Shown: positions 1 through 7,704 of the stretch, one piece after another
How the letters are laid out: each line of letters starts with the position of its first letter
Numbering within the stretch: the stretch's first letter is position 1
Source of the DNA: Chryseolinea serpens
GTDB taxonomy: Bacteria; Bacteroidota; Bacteroidia; Cytophagales; Cyclobacteriaceae
Direction: 5' to 3'
Length of the DNA: 64,000 bases
Assembly: GCF_900129725.1 (NCBI RefSeq)
Contig: NZ_FQWQ01000005.1
Location: 620,001 to 684,000 of the forward strand
Notes under the pieces: generated by a model
Seen by the model: the letters and a program-made list of their open reading frames with translations, nothing else
The model's database searches: none
Told to the model about the DNA's origin: nothing
Translations under genes and position numbers: made by a program

Positions 1-211
1 CCGTCCACGTAGCGCCCTGAACCGTGACGGCGCGCTGGAACAAATTGAGGTCGAGATCTTCGAGCGAGCCGTTCTTTTCCTCCAGCGCGGCAATGACCTT
101 AGCTTTCAGCACATGCGATAACACAACACCGGCGACGACGAGCAGGATCGATAGAATGAGAACGGGCAACAGCACCCAACGTGTCAGTCGCGAACGGAAG
201 AACGGCTTCAT
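1..211 (-). CDS. AsmA/DUF748-like membrane-anchored protein, 3' part outside window
   Basis: Only the first 70 codons lie in the window; the gene runs off the left edge. The start is the ATG at 211. Residues 1-10 are basic, followed by one hydrophobic segment at about 11-33 and then a soluble region with a pattern (EEKNGSLEDLDLNLF) like the N-termini of AsmA/DUF748/TamB-type proteins. These are anchored in the inner membrane and extend a beta-rich body into the periplasm, where several members move lipids or help outer-membrane assembly. The family call rests on this short N-terminus only and is an inference. The 50-aa gene on the same strand just upstream could share its transcript. Confidence 0.55.
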   Translation of the reverse strand, partial: MKPFFRSRLTRWVLLPVLILSILLVVAGVVLSHVLKAKVIAALEEKNGSLEDLDLNLFQRAVTVQGATWT

Positions 212-260
212 GGAAAGGAGAAGCTGTCTTGACTCCATGCGGAATCAAGACAGCTCAAGG

Positions 261-413
261 TTAAATCCGCTCTCCGCGAATAAGGCGTAAGATGATAGCG
301 ACAATGGCGACGACCAATAATATGTGGATAAGACCGCCTGCGCTGTACACAAAAAAGCCAAGGGCCCATGCGATGATCAATATCACGGCGATGGCATACA
401 ATAGACTGCTCAT
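261..413 (-). CDS. Lmo0937-family small membrane protein (50 aa)
   Basis: A 50-residue protein that is almost entirely hydrophobic: two membrane-spanning stretches (about 3-22 and 27-45) around a YSAGGLIH turn, ending in the basic tail RLIRGERI. The G-G-L-I-H-I-L-L core is the hallmark of the Lmo0937 family of tiny membrane proteins, which occur widely in bacteria and whose function is unknown. The ATG at 411-413 was chosen because upstream codons in the same frame encode charged sequence unlike the family. Members often sit among stress genes, and a second small membrane protein family (DUF1328) is found in this window's stress island. Confidence 0.75.
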   Translation of the reverse strand: MSSLLYAIAVILIIAWALGFFVYSAGGLIHILLVVAIVAIILRLIRGERI

Positions 414-628
414 AAGGATTAAATTTTGATTCAACCGGAGAAGTACATTTTCGTGCCAGCGCGCGGCGTGAGTTTGAGGCGCGCACAGGCGCTTTTTTGG
501 CCTGAAAATGACGCTTTTTCGCACAGATGGGGAAATAATTCCCCAATTCCGGGGGGATAAAGCAGGCTCCGGGGCTAGGGGGCGGATGGCATGATTTTTA
601 CCCATTGGATCGTAAAAATCCTCTGAGT

Positions 629-829
629 ATGATCGAGTTTCTAAAGTTTGTCGCACTGATGGGAGGTACCTATTTGTGCAGTATGGGATTTGCCATAGTT
701 TTGTTTAGACTATTTTTCCCCTTGAAAACCAAGGAGGAAGTGCAAAAGATGAGAACAGCAAGAAGCACCCAGCCCAGACCGAAACGTCAGCGCCGGGGAG
801 TACTAACGCTAGCCGGTCACGGTCACTAG
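629..829 (+). CDS. Small single-pass membrane protein, unrecognised
   Basis: A 66-residue reading frame with one hydrophobic segment at about 4-28 (KFVALMGGTYLCSMGFAIVLF) and a strongly basic tail (RPKRQRR). A TTG at 605 would add eight residues; the ATG at 629 is preferred. It ends 8 bp before the response regulator at 838 on the same strand, so the two may be co-transcribed. I do not recognise a family. It is plausible as a real gene because of the clean membrane-plus-basic-tail design and tight spacing, but it could be a chance frame. Confidence 0.4.
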   Translation: MIEFLKFVALMGGTYLCSMGFAIVLFRLFFPLKTKEEVQKMRTARSTQPRPKRQRRGVLTLAGHGH

Positions 830-837
830 TCTGGCGA

Positions 838-1194
838 ATGAGAAAAGTTCTAGTGGTTGACGATGAAATGGAGATTTGCCTGTTGGTAACTCAATACCTT
901 AAGAAATTAGGGTATGAAGCTGCGTTTGCCCTTTCCATATCGGAGGCCATTTCAAAAATCGCCGGTTCATCGTATGATATTTTGTTTATCGATCTGAATT
1001 TAACCGACGGCTCAGGCTATGATCTTATTCATGCCTTGCAGGCGTCGAACAACGCATCAAAAATTGTCGTGATCAGTGCCTACGACAGCGAACGTCAGAA
1101 AGCCTTGCAAAAAGGGGCTAGCGTTTTTATGGCCAAGCCCTTTTCCGTCAAGACCATTGAAGAATCGCTGCAGCAACTGAAATTTATAAACTAA
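838..1194 (+). CDS. Receiver-only response regulator (118 aa)
   Basis: A stand-alone receiver (REC) domain with no output domain. The acidic pocket is D8/D9/E10, the phospho-acceptor is D52 (FIDLNL), the switch Ser is S80 (VVISAYD) and the conserved lysine is K100 (MAKPF), so all catalytic positions are intact. Such proteins pass phosphate between kinases or act by binding partners. The NtrC-type regulator starts 48 bp downstream on the same strand and the kinases follow within 2.5-5 kb, so it is probably an intermediate in a local phosphorelay; that link is inferred from position. Confidence 0.85.
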   Translation: MRKVLVVDDEMEICLLVTQYLKKLGYEAAFALSISEAISKIAGSSYDILFIDLNLTDGSGYDLIHALQASNNASKIVVISAYDSERQKALQKGASVFMAKPFSVKTIEESLQQLKFIN

Positions 1195-1242
1195 CGGCCT
1201 GGAAACCGGTCGCTATTCTAAACCCGTATTTATTTTTTGCCT

Positions 1243-2634
1243 ATGCCCCGAATATTAATTATAGACGACGACAAAGACATTTGTCTCGTATTATCGAAAT
1301 TTCTGACGAAGAATAACTACGACGTAGACGCCGCCTACAAAGGAGAAGAAGGCCTGAAGCTACTGCGGGCCTCGCGCTACAACCTGGTGCTGTGCGACTA
1401 TCGCTTGCCCGATCTGACCGGCGTAGAAATGCTCCGGAAAATAAAACTGCTGCAATCGGATGTCGCCGTGGTGATCATCACCGGCTATTCGGATGTGCGC
1501 ACGGCCGTGGAAACCTTCCGCTATGGTGCCAATGATTATGTGACCAAACCGCTCTACCCGGACGAGTTGCTGGTCACCATACGCGAGACCATCGCCAAGA
1601 ATGAAAAGAAGGCCGTCAACGGCGAAAGCAACGACACGGCGCAAGATCCACGCAAACCCAAGTCGCTGGCCAGCTCCAGTTTCTTCATCGTCGGGAAAAG
1701 CATTCAATCGCAAACCGTTCAAAAATACATCGAACTCATTGCCCCTTCCGATATGTCGGTCATCATCAACGGTGAGACCGGCACGGGAAAGGAATTTGTG
1801 GCACAATCGGTGCATAAATTCAGCAAACGTTCCGACAAACCCTTCGTGGCCATTGATTGCGGGGCCCTGCCAAAAGAATTGGCGGGCAGCGAATTGTTCG
1901 GCCATGTGAAGGGTGCCTTCACCGGCGCCGTGAACGACAAGCAGGGAAGCTTTGAAGTGGCCGACACGGGCACGATCTTCCTGGATGAAGTGGGAAACCT
2001 TTCCTACGAAAACCAGGTGAAGTTGCTGCGCGTGATCCAGGAACGAAGAATAAAACGCATCGGCGCCACACGCGACACCCCCATCGATGTGCGCATCATC
2101 GCGGCGACCAACGAAGATCTCATCAAATCGGTGAAAGAAGGACGCTTCCGCGAAGACCTGTATCACCGCCTCAACGAATTCAAGATCCAGCTTTCCCCGC
2201 TGCGCGAGCGCAAGGAGGACATTGTCATTTTCGCCAATTATTTCCTGGAAAAATCAAACCAGGCCCTTCATAAAAATGTGCAGTCGTTCTCGCCGGAGGT
2301 GATCGAGCAGCTCACCAACTACTATTGGCACGGCAACCTGCGGGAGCTCAACAACGTCATCAAGCGTTCGGTGTTGCTCACGATGGGCGATGTGGTGCAG
2401 ATGGATAGTCTTCCACAAGAGATCATTCAGGCCAACAACTCCATGCCGGCTCCAGGGGTTTCGATAGAGGACAATGTAGGTTTGTTGAAATCGATCGCCG
2501 GTTCTGCCGAGCGCCAGGCCATCATCGACATCCTCGAGAAAGTGAATTACAACAAGTCGAAGGCTGCCGAACTTTTGAAGATCGACCGCAAGACCTTGTA
2601 CAACAAATTGAAATTGTATAGCATCAATGCATAG
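1243..2634 (+). CDS. NtrC-family sigma-54-dependent response regulator
   Basis: 463 residues in the classical NtrC order. An N-terminal receiver carries D9/D10, phospho-acceptor D52 and K102. A central AAA+ sigma-54 activation domain (about 145-375) has Walker A GETGTGKE at 177-184, the sigma-54-contacting GAFTGA loop at 224-229 and Walker B FLDEVG at 247-252. A C-terminal Fis-type helix-turn-helix (about 430-460, NKSKAAELLKIDRKTLYNKL) would bind enhancer DNA. When phosphorylated it should form a ring and open sigma-54 promoters. The ATG at 1243 was chosen over an in-frame TTG at 1237. No kinase is fused or directly adjacent; the CHASE3 kinase 0.9 kb downstream is a candidate partner. I found no convincing sigma-54 promoter in the window. 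Confidence 0.93.
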   Translation: MPRILIIDDDKDICLVLSKFLTKNNYDVDAAYKGEEGLKLLRASRYNLVLCDYRLPDLTGVEMLRKIKLLQSDVAVVIITGYSDVRTAVETFRYGANDYVTKPLYPDELLVTIRETIAKNEKKAVNGESNDTAQDPRKPKSLASSSFFIVGKSIQSQTVQKYIELIAPSDMSVIINGETGTGKEFVAQSVHKFSKRSDKPFVAIDCGALPKELAGSELFGHVKGAFTGAVNDKQGSFEVADTGTIFLDEVGNLSYENQVKLLRVIQERRIKRIGATRDTPIDVRIIAATNEDLIKSVKEGRFREDLYHRLNEFKIQLSPLRERKEDIVIFANYFLEKSNQALHKNVQSFSPEVIEQLTNYYWHGNLRELNNVIKRSVLLTMGDVVQMDSLPQEIIQANNSMPAPGVSIEDNVGLLKSIAGSAERQAIIDILEKVNYNKSKAAELLKIDRKTLYNKLKLYSINA

Positions 2635-2689
2635 TCTATAGGAGCCCAACCATCAGTCAATGTATCCGTAATGGTTTTAGGTAATACAC

Positions 2690-2722
2690 AAAAAAGAGAG
2701 GCTGCCTTGCGACAGCCTCTCT
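2690..2722 (-). terminator. Terminator hairpin for the outer-membrane barrel gene
   Basis: A perfect 10-bp stem (AGAGAGGCTG at 2695-2704 with CAGCCTCTCT at 2713-2722) and an 8-nt loop. The run of A at 2690-2695 becomes a U-tract after the stem on the minus strand, 24 bp beyond the stop of the leftward barrel gene. The hairpin may also slow transcripts from the NtrC gene, but the plus-strand side lacks a U-run. Confidence 0.75.
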
Positions 2723-2745
2723 ACCTATTTGCCTACCCCTTATGT

Positions 2746-3396
2746 TTATTGACTGTTATGATTCAGATTGAGCGCCAGGTAGAGTTGTGCACAGGAGTTT
2801 TTCGAGTCACCCAGCATTCTCCGGGCTGCATTGCTATCGGCGATCTTCACCAGACCGTAGTTATAGCGTGCTCCCACCTGGACGGCGCCGAAGTTCAGAC
2901 CAAAGCCACCCACCAAACCAAAGTCGTATGATTTGAGGTTGTCTTTTTTGATCTCGTCGGTGCCATTGACAAAATCGCCCTTGTAGTTGATGTTGGCATT
3001 GAGCAGGTAGCTGGCATACGGACCAACGTGGATCTCGGCAGCTTTGCCCAATTTAAAAACGGCCAGCACCGGGAGATCGAGATAGTTGAGATTGTACTTA
3101 ACGGTTTGGTTGACGATGTTGCTGTATTCTACTTTCGAACCTTTCGTGCTATACAACAATTCGGGCTGGATGGCGAAAACTTCGCTTGCTAAAATCTGAC
3201 CGTATAGCCCAGCGTTGAAACCGTAGCGTGCATTTTCGTCATCTACATCATCTACGTACAGATTGCTTGCATTGAAACCACCTTTGATACCGTACCGGGC
3301 GTTGCTGTTCACTTGCGCGTTCGCATCGTGACTCGACATAACGCCGGCAAAAGCGGTTATTAAGAAAATGGATAAAAGTTTAAATTTCGTATTCAT
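2746..3396 (-). CDS. PorT-family outer-membrane beta-barrel protein
   Basis: 216 residues with a Sec signal peptide (MNTKFKLLSIFLITAFAGVM, cleavage near ANA-Q at 26-28). The mature part has the short alternating strands of the PorT/OMP_b-brl_2 family: it opens with YGIKGGFNASNLY, continues with GFNAGLYGQI and IQPELLYSTKG, and later has ARYNYGLVKI. Such eight-stranded barrels are abundant in Bacteroidota outer membranes; most have no known role, and this one is too general to be called PorT itself. It is transcribed alone, divergently from the kinase at 3548 (151 bp between starts), and ends at its own terminator. Confidence 0.85.
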   Translation of the reverse strand: MNTKFKLLSIFLITAFAGVMSSHDANAQVNSNARYGIKGGFNASNLYVDDVDDENARYGFNAGLYGQILASEVFAIQPELLYSTKGSKVEYSNIVNQTVKYNLNYLDLPVLAVFKLGKAAEIHVGPYASYLLNANINYKGDFVNGTDEIKKDNLKSYDFGLVGGFGLNFGAVQVGARYNYGLVKIADSNAARRMLGDSKNSCAQLYLALNLNHNSQ

Positions 3397-3547
3397 GGTA
3401 AAAATTCATTTGTTTGCACAACACCCCCAAAACATCAGGCCAAAACTGGAAAACGTCCATAATCGTCTTATTTTCAAGGAAAAAAGATTTTTGTGTTGAA
3501 GGCCAAACGGTGGCATTTGTACACAAGTGTAGACGAGCGACCACAAG

Positions 3548-5740
3548 ATGAAGAATAAGTATATAAAGATTTTGTTCCTGGGGATCGTGATGGTGCTGCT
3601 CATCATCAGTGTGATCACGTATAGGAATTTGAAGAATTATACGGAGGAGGTGCGGTTGATCCGTCACTCCAACCACTTGTTCCGTTCGCTGGAACTCGTG
3701 TTGTCTACCATCAAGGATGCGGAGACCGGTCACCGGGGTTATCAGCTCACCCACGATACGCTGTACCTGCAACCGTACTATGCCTCTGTGAAGTTGCTGC
3801 CCGTGCAGTTGCGCACCCTGGAAGAGCTTGTCGCCGGCAACAAAGTGCAATCCAAACAAGTGGACACGCTTCGGCAACTGGTGAACTATCAGTTTGCCAT
3901 CATCCAGAAAATCCTCACCAACGTGCAACGCAGTTCGCTCTATATGGACCGCTATGAGAGCCAGTTGCTGTTGGACGGCCGTACGAATATGAATGCGATC
4001 CGCGGGCTGGTGCATCGCATGAATACGGCAGAAGAGAGCATCTATCGCCAGCGCGTCGCCAGCGAGACAGATTTCAGGGCGACAACGCCCATGGCGATGT
4101 TGGGTTATGGACTTGTGGCGCTGGCCGGCATTAGCCTGTTGTTTGTGCGTATACTCGATGCGTTGGAAAAGCGACGCATCGCAGAAGAACAATTGAAGAC
4201 GAATTTGCAAGCCCTGCGCACAGAGGTCGGCATCCGCGAGTTCACACAAAAAACATTGCGCAGCGTGCTGGACAATTCGTTGTCGGGTATCATGGCTTTG
4301 CGCGCCATTCGCGCGAAGGATGGGAGTATTGTGGATTTCGAATGGACACTGGCGAATGCCGTCAGCGAAGAAATGTTGGCGCTCGAAAGAAATACGTTGG
4401 TGGGAAAGCGCATGCTGGTAGCTTATCCTAAAACCCGTTATGAAGAATCCTGGAACATCTATAACCATGTGGTGGAGACCGGCCAGCCGGCGCTATTTGA
4501 AAAATTTCAACCGGCTGCGAGAAACAGCTGGTTGCAGGTCACGGCGGTGAAGTTTGAAGACGGTTTTGTGGTTACCATGACGGACATTACGCGACAAAAA
4601 TCACAAAGGCTGTTGCTGGAAGAGCGCGGCCTCCTGCTCAATGAAGCCGAACACCTGGCAAAGATGGGCAGTTGGAGATGGAACGAGAAGACGAATGAAC
4701 TCATCTGGTCCGATGGCCTTTACGCCATGCTTGGCAAGATCCGCGACACGTATAGGCCAACCTGGGACGCGTTCCTGGAAAATGTGTATGCCGATGATCG
4801 CCTGTTGGTGGAAGATTTTCTGCGGGAGGTGAAAGAGAATAAGACAAGGCTGGAGATTGAATACCGGATTGAAGCACAAGGCGCGCTTCGCTATCTGTCG
4901 CTGGTGGCCAAACCTACGTCGACGAGCGATACCAACGATGTGTTGGGGGCGCTGATCGACATCACCGACCGCAAGCTCTACGAGGCCCGCCTGGAAAAAT
5001 ATACCGAGGAACTGCAACGATCAAACGAAGACCTCGAGCAATTTGCGTATGTGGCCTCACACGATTTGCAGGAGCCATTGCGGAAAATACGAGCCTTTGG
5101 CGACCGGCTCGCCACGAAATATGACAGCAAGCTGGAGGGGCAGGGGGTAGACTATATTCAACGGATGCAGTCGGCTGCTGCGCGTATGCAGGTCCTTATT
5201 GAAGACCTGCTTTCCTTCTCGCGGGTGTCGCGTGGCGTGGCCGTGCCGGAGGTGCTGGACATGGCGCCGTTGCTGCGCGAAGTCATCGACGACCTCGACG
5301 CGCAGGTTCGGCGCGACGAGGCGGCCGTGCGTCTGGGAATCGTGCCGGCCATTCTCGGCGACAGGACCCAGATGAAGCGATTGTTTCAAAATATCATCAG
5401 CAACGGAATAAAATTCCACAAACCCGACGAGAAACCGGTGGTGGAGGTTCGCGGCCACAAAGAAAAAAGCATGGTACTGAACGCACGTTTTGGCCTTTCG
5501 CTGGCCGACCCGGAATATGTGGTCGTTAGCGTCAAAGACAACGGGATCGGCTTTGACGAGAAATACACCGAAAAGATCTTTACACTGTTCCATCGCCTCC
5601 ATGGCCGCAACGAATATGAGGGTACGGGCATCGGGCTTTCGATTTGCCGGAAGATCGTGAATAACCATAAAGGGTTTATTACCGCCCACAGTACGGAAAA
5701 TGTGGGATCAGAATTTATAATTATCTTACCTGCCGGTTAA
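3548..5740 (+). CDS. CHASE3-PAS-PAS sensor histidine kinase
   Basis: 730 residues. Transmembrane helices at about 8-25 and 183-201 flank an extracytoplasmic CHASE3-type helical sensor (DAETGHRGYQLT at 58-69 is characteristic). Two PAS-like domains follow (about 235-345 and 365-475, the second with a PAC motif ending in GALIDITDRK), then a coiled linker. The HisKA dimerisation domain has H505 in AYVASHDLQEPL, the phytochrome-like H-box. The ATPase domain has an N-box (QNIISNG, 614-620), G1 at DNGIG (664-668) and G2 GTGIGLS (692-698), so it should be active. It should phosphorylate a receiver; the Rcp1-like receiver gene begins 17 bp downstream and is the natural partner. No receiver is fused to it. 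Confidence 0.93.
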   Translation: MKNKYIKILFLGIVMVLLIISVITYRNLKNYTEEVRLIRHSNHLFRSLELVLSTIKDAETGHRGYQLTHDTLYLQPYYASVKLLPVQLRTLEELVAGNKVQSKQVDTLRQLVNYQFAIIQKILTNVQRSSLYMDRYESQLLLDGRTNMNAIRGLVHRMNTAEESIYRQRVASETDFRATTPMAMLGYGLVALAGISLLFVRILDALEKRRIAEEQLKTNLQALRTEVGIREFTQKTLRSVLDNSLSGIMALRAIRAKDGSIVDFEWTLANAVSEEMLALERNTLVGKRMLVAYPKTRYEESWNIYNHVVETGQPALFEKFQPAARNSWLQVTAVKFEDGFVVTMTDITRQKSQRLLLEERGLLLNEAEHLAKMGSWRWNEKTNELIWSDGLYAMLGKIRDTYRPTWDAFLENVYADDRLLVEDFLREVKENKTRLEIEYRIEAQGALRYLSLVAKPTSTSDTNDVLGALIDITDRKLYEARLEKYTEELQRSNEDLEQFAYVASHDLQEPLRKIRAFGDRLATKYDSKLEGQGVDYIQRMQSAAARMQVLIEDLLSFSRVSRGVAVPEVLDMAPLLREVIDDLDAQVRRDEAAVRLGIVPAILGDRTQMKRLFQNIISNGIKFHKPDEKPVVEVRGHKEKSMVLNARFGLSLADPEYVVVSVKDNGIGFDEKYTEKIFTLFHRLHGRNEYEGTGIGLSICRKIVNNHKGFITAHSTENVGSEFIIILPAG

Positions 5741-5757
5741 CTAAAAACCGCTGCGAC

Positions 5758-6204
5758 ATGAAGCACAACCTAAGCCTGCCCTCCATTCTTATGGCCGACG
5801 ATGATCCTGACGACCGGATGTTGGTCAAAGAGGCGCTGGAAGAAAACAACCTGCGCAACCCCATCCACTTTGTGGAGGATGGAACGGAACTGCTGGACTA
5901 CCTGCACCGCCGCGGACGGTTCATCACCGAGAAAGCGCCCAAACCGGCCCTCATTTTGCTTGACTTGAATATGCCAAAGATGGACGGTCGCGAGGCCTTG
6001 CACTACATCAAAAGCGATCCGTCCCTGCGACGTATCCCGGTGGTGGTGCTCACCACATCCAAGGCCGAAGAAGACATTGTGAAAACCTATGACCTCGGGG
6101 TAAATTCTTTCATCTGCAAACCAGTGCGGTTTGATGAATTGGTGGAAGTGACGCGTGAGATCGGCAACTACTGGTTCGGAACGGTGGCGCTGCCCCGGGC
6201 ATGA
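5758..6204 (+). CDS. Rcp1-like receiver-only response regulator
   Basis: 148 residues forming one receiver domain of the Rcp1/CheY-like type that pairs with phytochrome-type kinases. Acidic residues are D14-D16, phospho-acceptor D69 (LLDLNMPKMDG), T99/T100 and K121 (CKPV). The insertion between strand 2 and helix 2 (LHRRGRFITEKAPKPAL) is typical of Rcp1 relatives. There is no DNA-binding domain. It lies 17 bp after the CHASE3 kinase and 13 bp before the receiver-kinase hybrid, so the three genes probably form one operon and one relay. Confidence 0.9.
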   Translation: MKHNLSLPSILMADDDPDDRMLVKEALEENNLRNPIHFVEDGTELLDYLHRRGRFITEKAPKPALILLDLNMPKMDGREALHYIKSDPSLRRIPVVVLTTSKAEEDIVKTYDLGVNSFICKPVRFDELVEVTREIGNYWFGTVALPRA

Positions 6205-6217
6205 GACCATAGAAATT

Positions 6218-7669
6218 ATGAAGAAAACACCCTCGGTTAAAGTTCTCCTGATCGAAGACGATGAAGACGACGTGCTGTTGGCCCGGGAATACCTGGCGGA
6301 GAGCGAATACTACCATTTTGATGTGGAATGGGAACCTTTGCCCGAAAAAGCAAAGGACAAGATGGTCCACGGTCACTATGATATCTTTTTGATCGACTAT
6401 CGGCTGGGCAGTGAAAACGGTCTCGACCTCATCAAGTTTGCCCAGGACAAAGGTGTGATCACACCTTGCATCCTGTTGACCGGCCAGGGCGATCTGAACG
6501 TCGATTTGGACGCAACACGCTACGGTGCGGCCGACTACATCGTGAAAACCGAGTTGAATCCCTCTATGCTGGAGCGTAGCATCCGCTATGCGCTGAGCCA
6601 GGCGGGGGTGATCCGGGAACTGGACGAGAAGGAAAAAAAATACAGGTCCCTGTTCGAACGCTCCATCGATCCCATTTACTTAGCCAACAACGACCTGAAG
6701 CTGATGGATGTGAACGATGCATTCCTCAAATTTTTTAAGTATACAAAAGAGGAGGCCCTCTCGCTGACCATCAGTGAAATATTCGAGCACGACGAGGATT
6801 TCAATTATTTCTTTTCCTCGCTGAAGACCGCCGAGCAGATCCGCGACTTTGAAGTGGTGCTGCTCAACAAAGACCGCGAAAAAAAGATCTCGATGCTGAA
6901 CTGTGTTTTCATCCCCGACCAGATCTCGGAATTTTGCTGTTACCAGGGGATCATTCACGACCTGACCATGCGCAAGAAGGCAGAGCGCGACATGCTGGTG
7001 GCCGAGCGGTTGTCCATGACGGGCAAGATCGCGCGCACCATCGCGCACGAAGTACGCAATCCACTGACCAACCTAACCCTGGCATTGGAACAGCTCAAGG
7101 ATGAAATGCCGCGCAACAACGAAACGGTTAAATTATACAGCGACATCATCGAGCGAAACGCCAACCGCATCGAACAGCTCATCGGCGAAATGCTCAATTC
7201 CTCCAAGCCCAAAGAATTGAACCTGCAGTTGTCGAATGTGGACGAAATACTGGAAGAGACGATCGGTCTGGCCATCGACCGGATGAACCTGAACCAGATC
7301 CGGCTGGAGCGGAGTTTTGCATCGTCGCTGCCGCGCGTGTTGCTGGACAAAGAGAAGATCAAGATCGCTTTCCTCAACATTATCGTGAACGCCGTGGAGG
7401 CAATGAAACCCGGAAAGGGTGTGTTGCGCATCGAAACCCAGATGAGCGACAGTCGCATCACGGTCTGCATCATCGACAATGGAAAAGGCATTCCGCAGGA
7501 AGATATCGAAAAACTGTTCGACCCCTTCTTCACCGACAAACAAGGCGGTATGGGGTTGGGTCTTACCTCAACAAAAAATATTCTGAATAGCCACAACGCC
7601 GATGTGGAAGTCACCAGCAAGCAAGATGAAGGGACCACCTTTATTGTGGCGTTCAAGCTTCCCTCGTGA
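6218..7669 (+). CDS. Receiver-PAS-histidine kinase hybrid
   Basis: 483 cytoplasmic residues with no membrane helix. The order is an N-terminal receiver (D14/D15, phospho-acceptor D60, K110), a PAS domain (about 142-250, PIYLANNDLKLMDVNDAFLK), HisKA with H277 in IAHEVRNPL, and a HATPase domain with N387/N391, G1 at DNGKG (420-424) and G2 at GMGLGL (444-449). With the receiver at the front, it can take input from another kinase and pass it on after its own autophosphorylation. The ATG at 6218 was chosen because it starts the receiver directly and does not overlap the preceding gene. It is the last gene of the probable kinase-Rcp1-hybrid operon. Confidence 0.92.
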   Translation: MKKTPSVKVLLIEDDEDDVLLAREYLAESEYYHFDVEWEPLPEKAKDKMVHGHYDIFLIDYRLGSENGLDLIKFAQDKGVITPCILLTGQGDLNVDLDATRYGAADYIVKTELNPSMLERSIRYALSQAGVIRELDEKEKKYRSLFERSIDPIYLANNDLKLMDVNDAFLKFFKYTKEEALSLTISEIFEHDEDFNYFFSSLKTAEQIRDFEVVLLNKDREKKISMLNCVFIPDQISEFCCYQGIIHDLTMRKKAERDMLVAERLSMTGKIARTIAHEVRNPLTNLTLALEQLKDEMPRNNETVKLYSDIIERNANRIEQLIGEMLNSSKPKELNLQLSNVDEILEETIGLAIDRMNLNQIRLERSFASSLPRVLLDKEKIKIAFLNIIVNAVEAMKPGKGVLRIETQMSDSRITVCIIDNGKGIPQEDIEKLFDPFFTDKQGGMGLGLTSTKNILNSHNADVEVTSKQDEGTTFIVAFKLPS

Positions 7670-7704
7670 TCTGGTGGTTTGAAGCCCATCCCAGGTCAGC
7701 TCTC

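Noticed and set aside
1360-2166. A 268-codon frame on the minus strand
   Set aside because: Antisense to the NtrC-type regulator, rich in His/Gln/Phe as expected from complementary codons.
3380-4468. A 362-codon frame on the minus strand
   Set aside because: Covers the start of the CHASE3 kinase in antisense; no signature.
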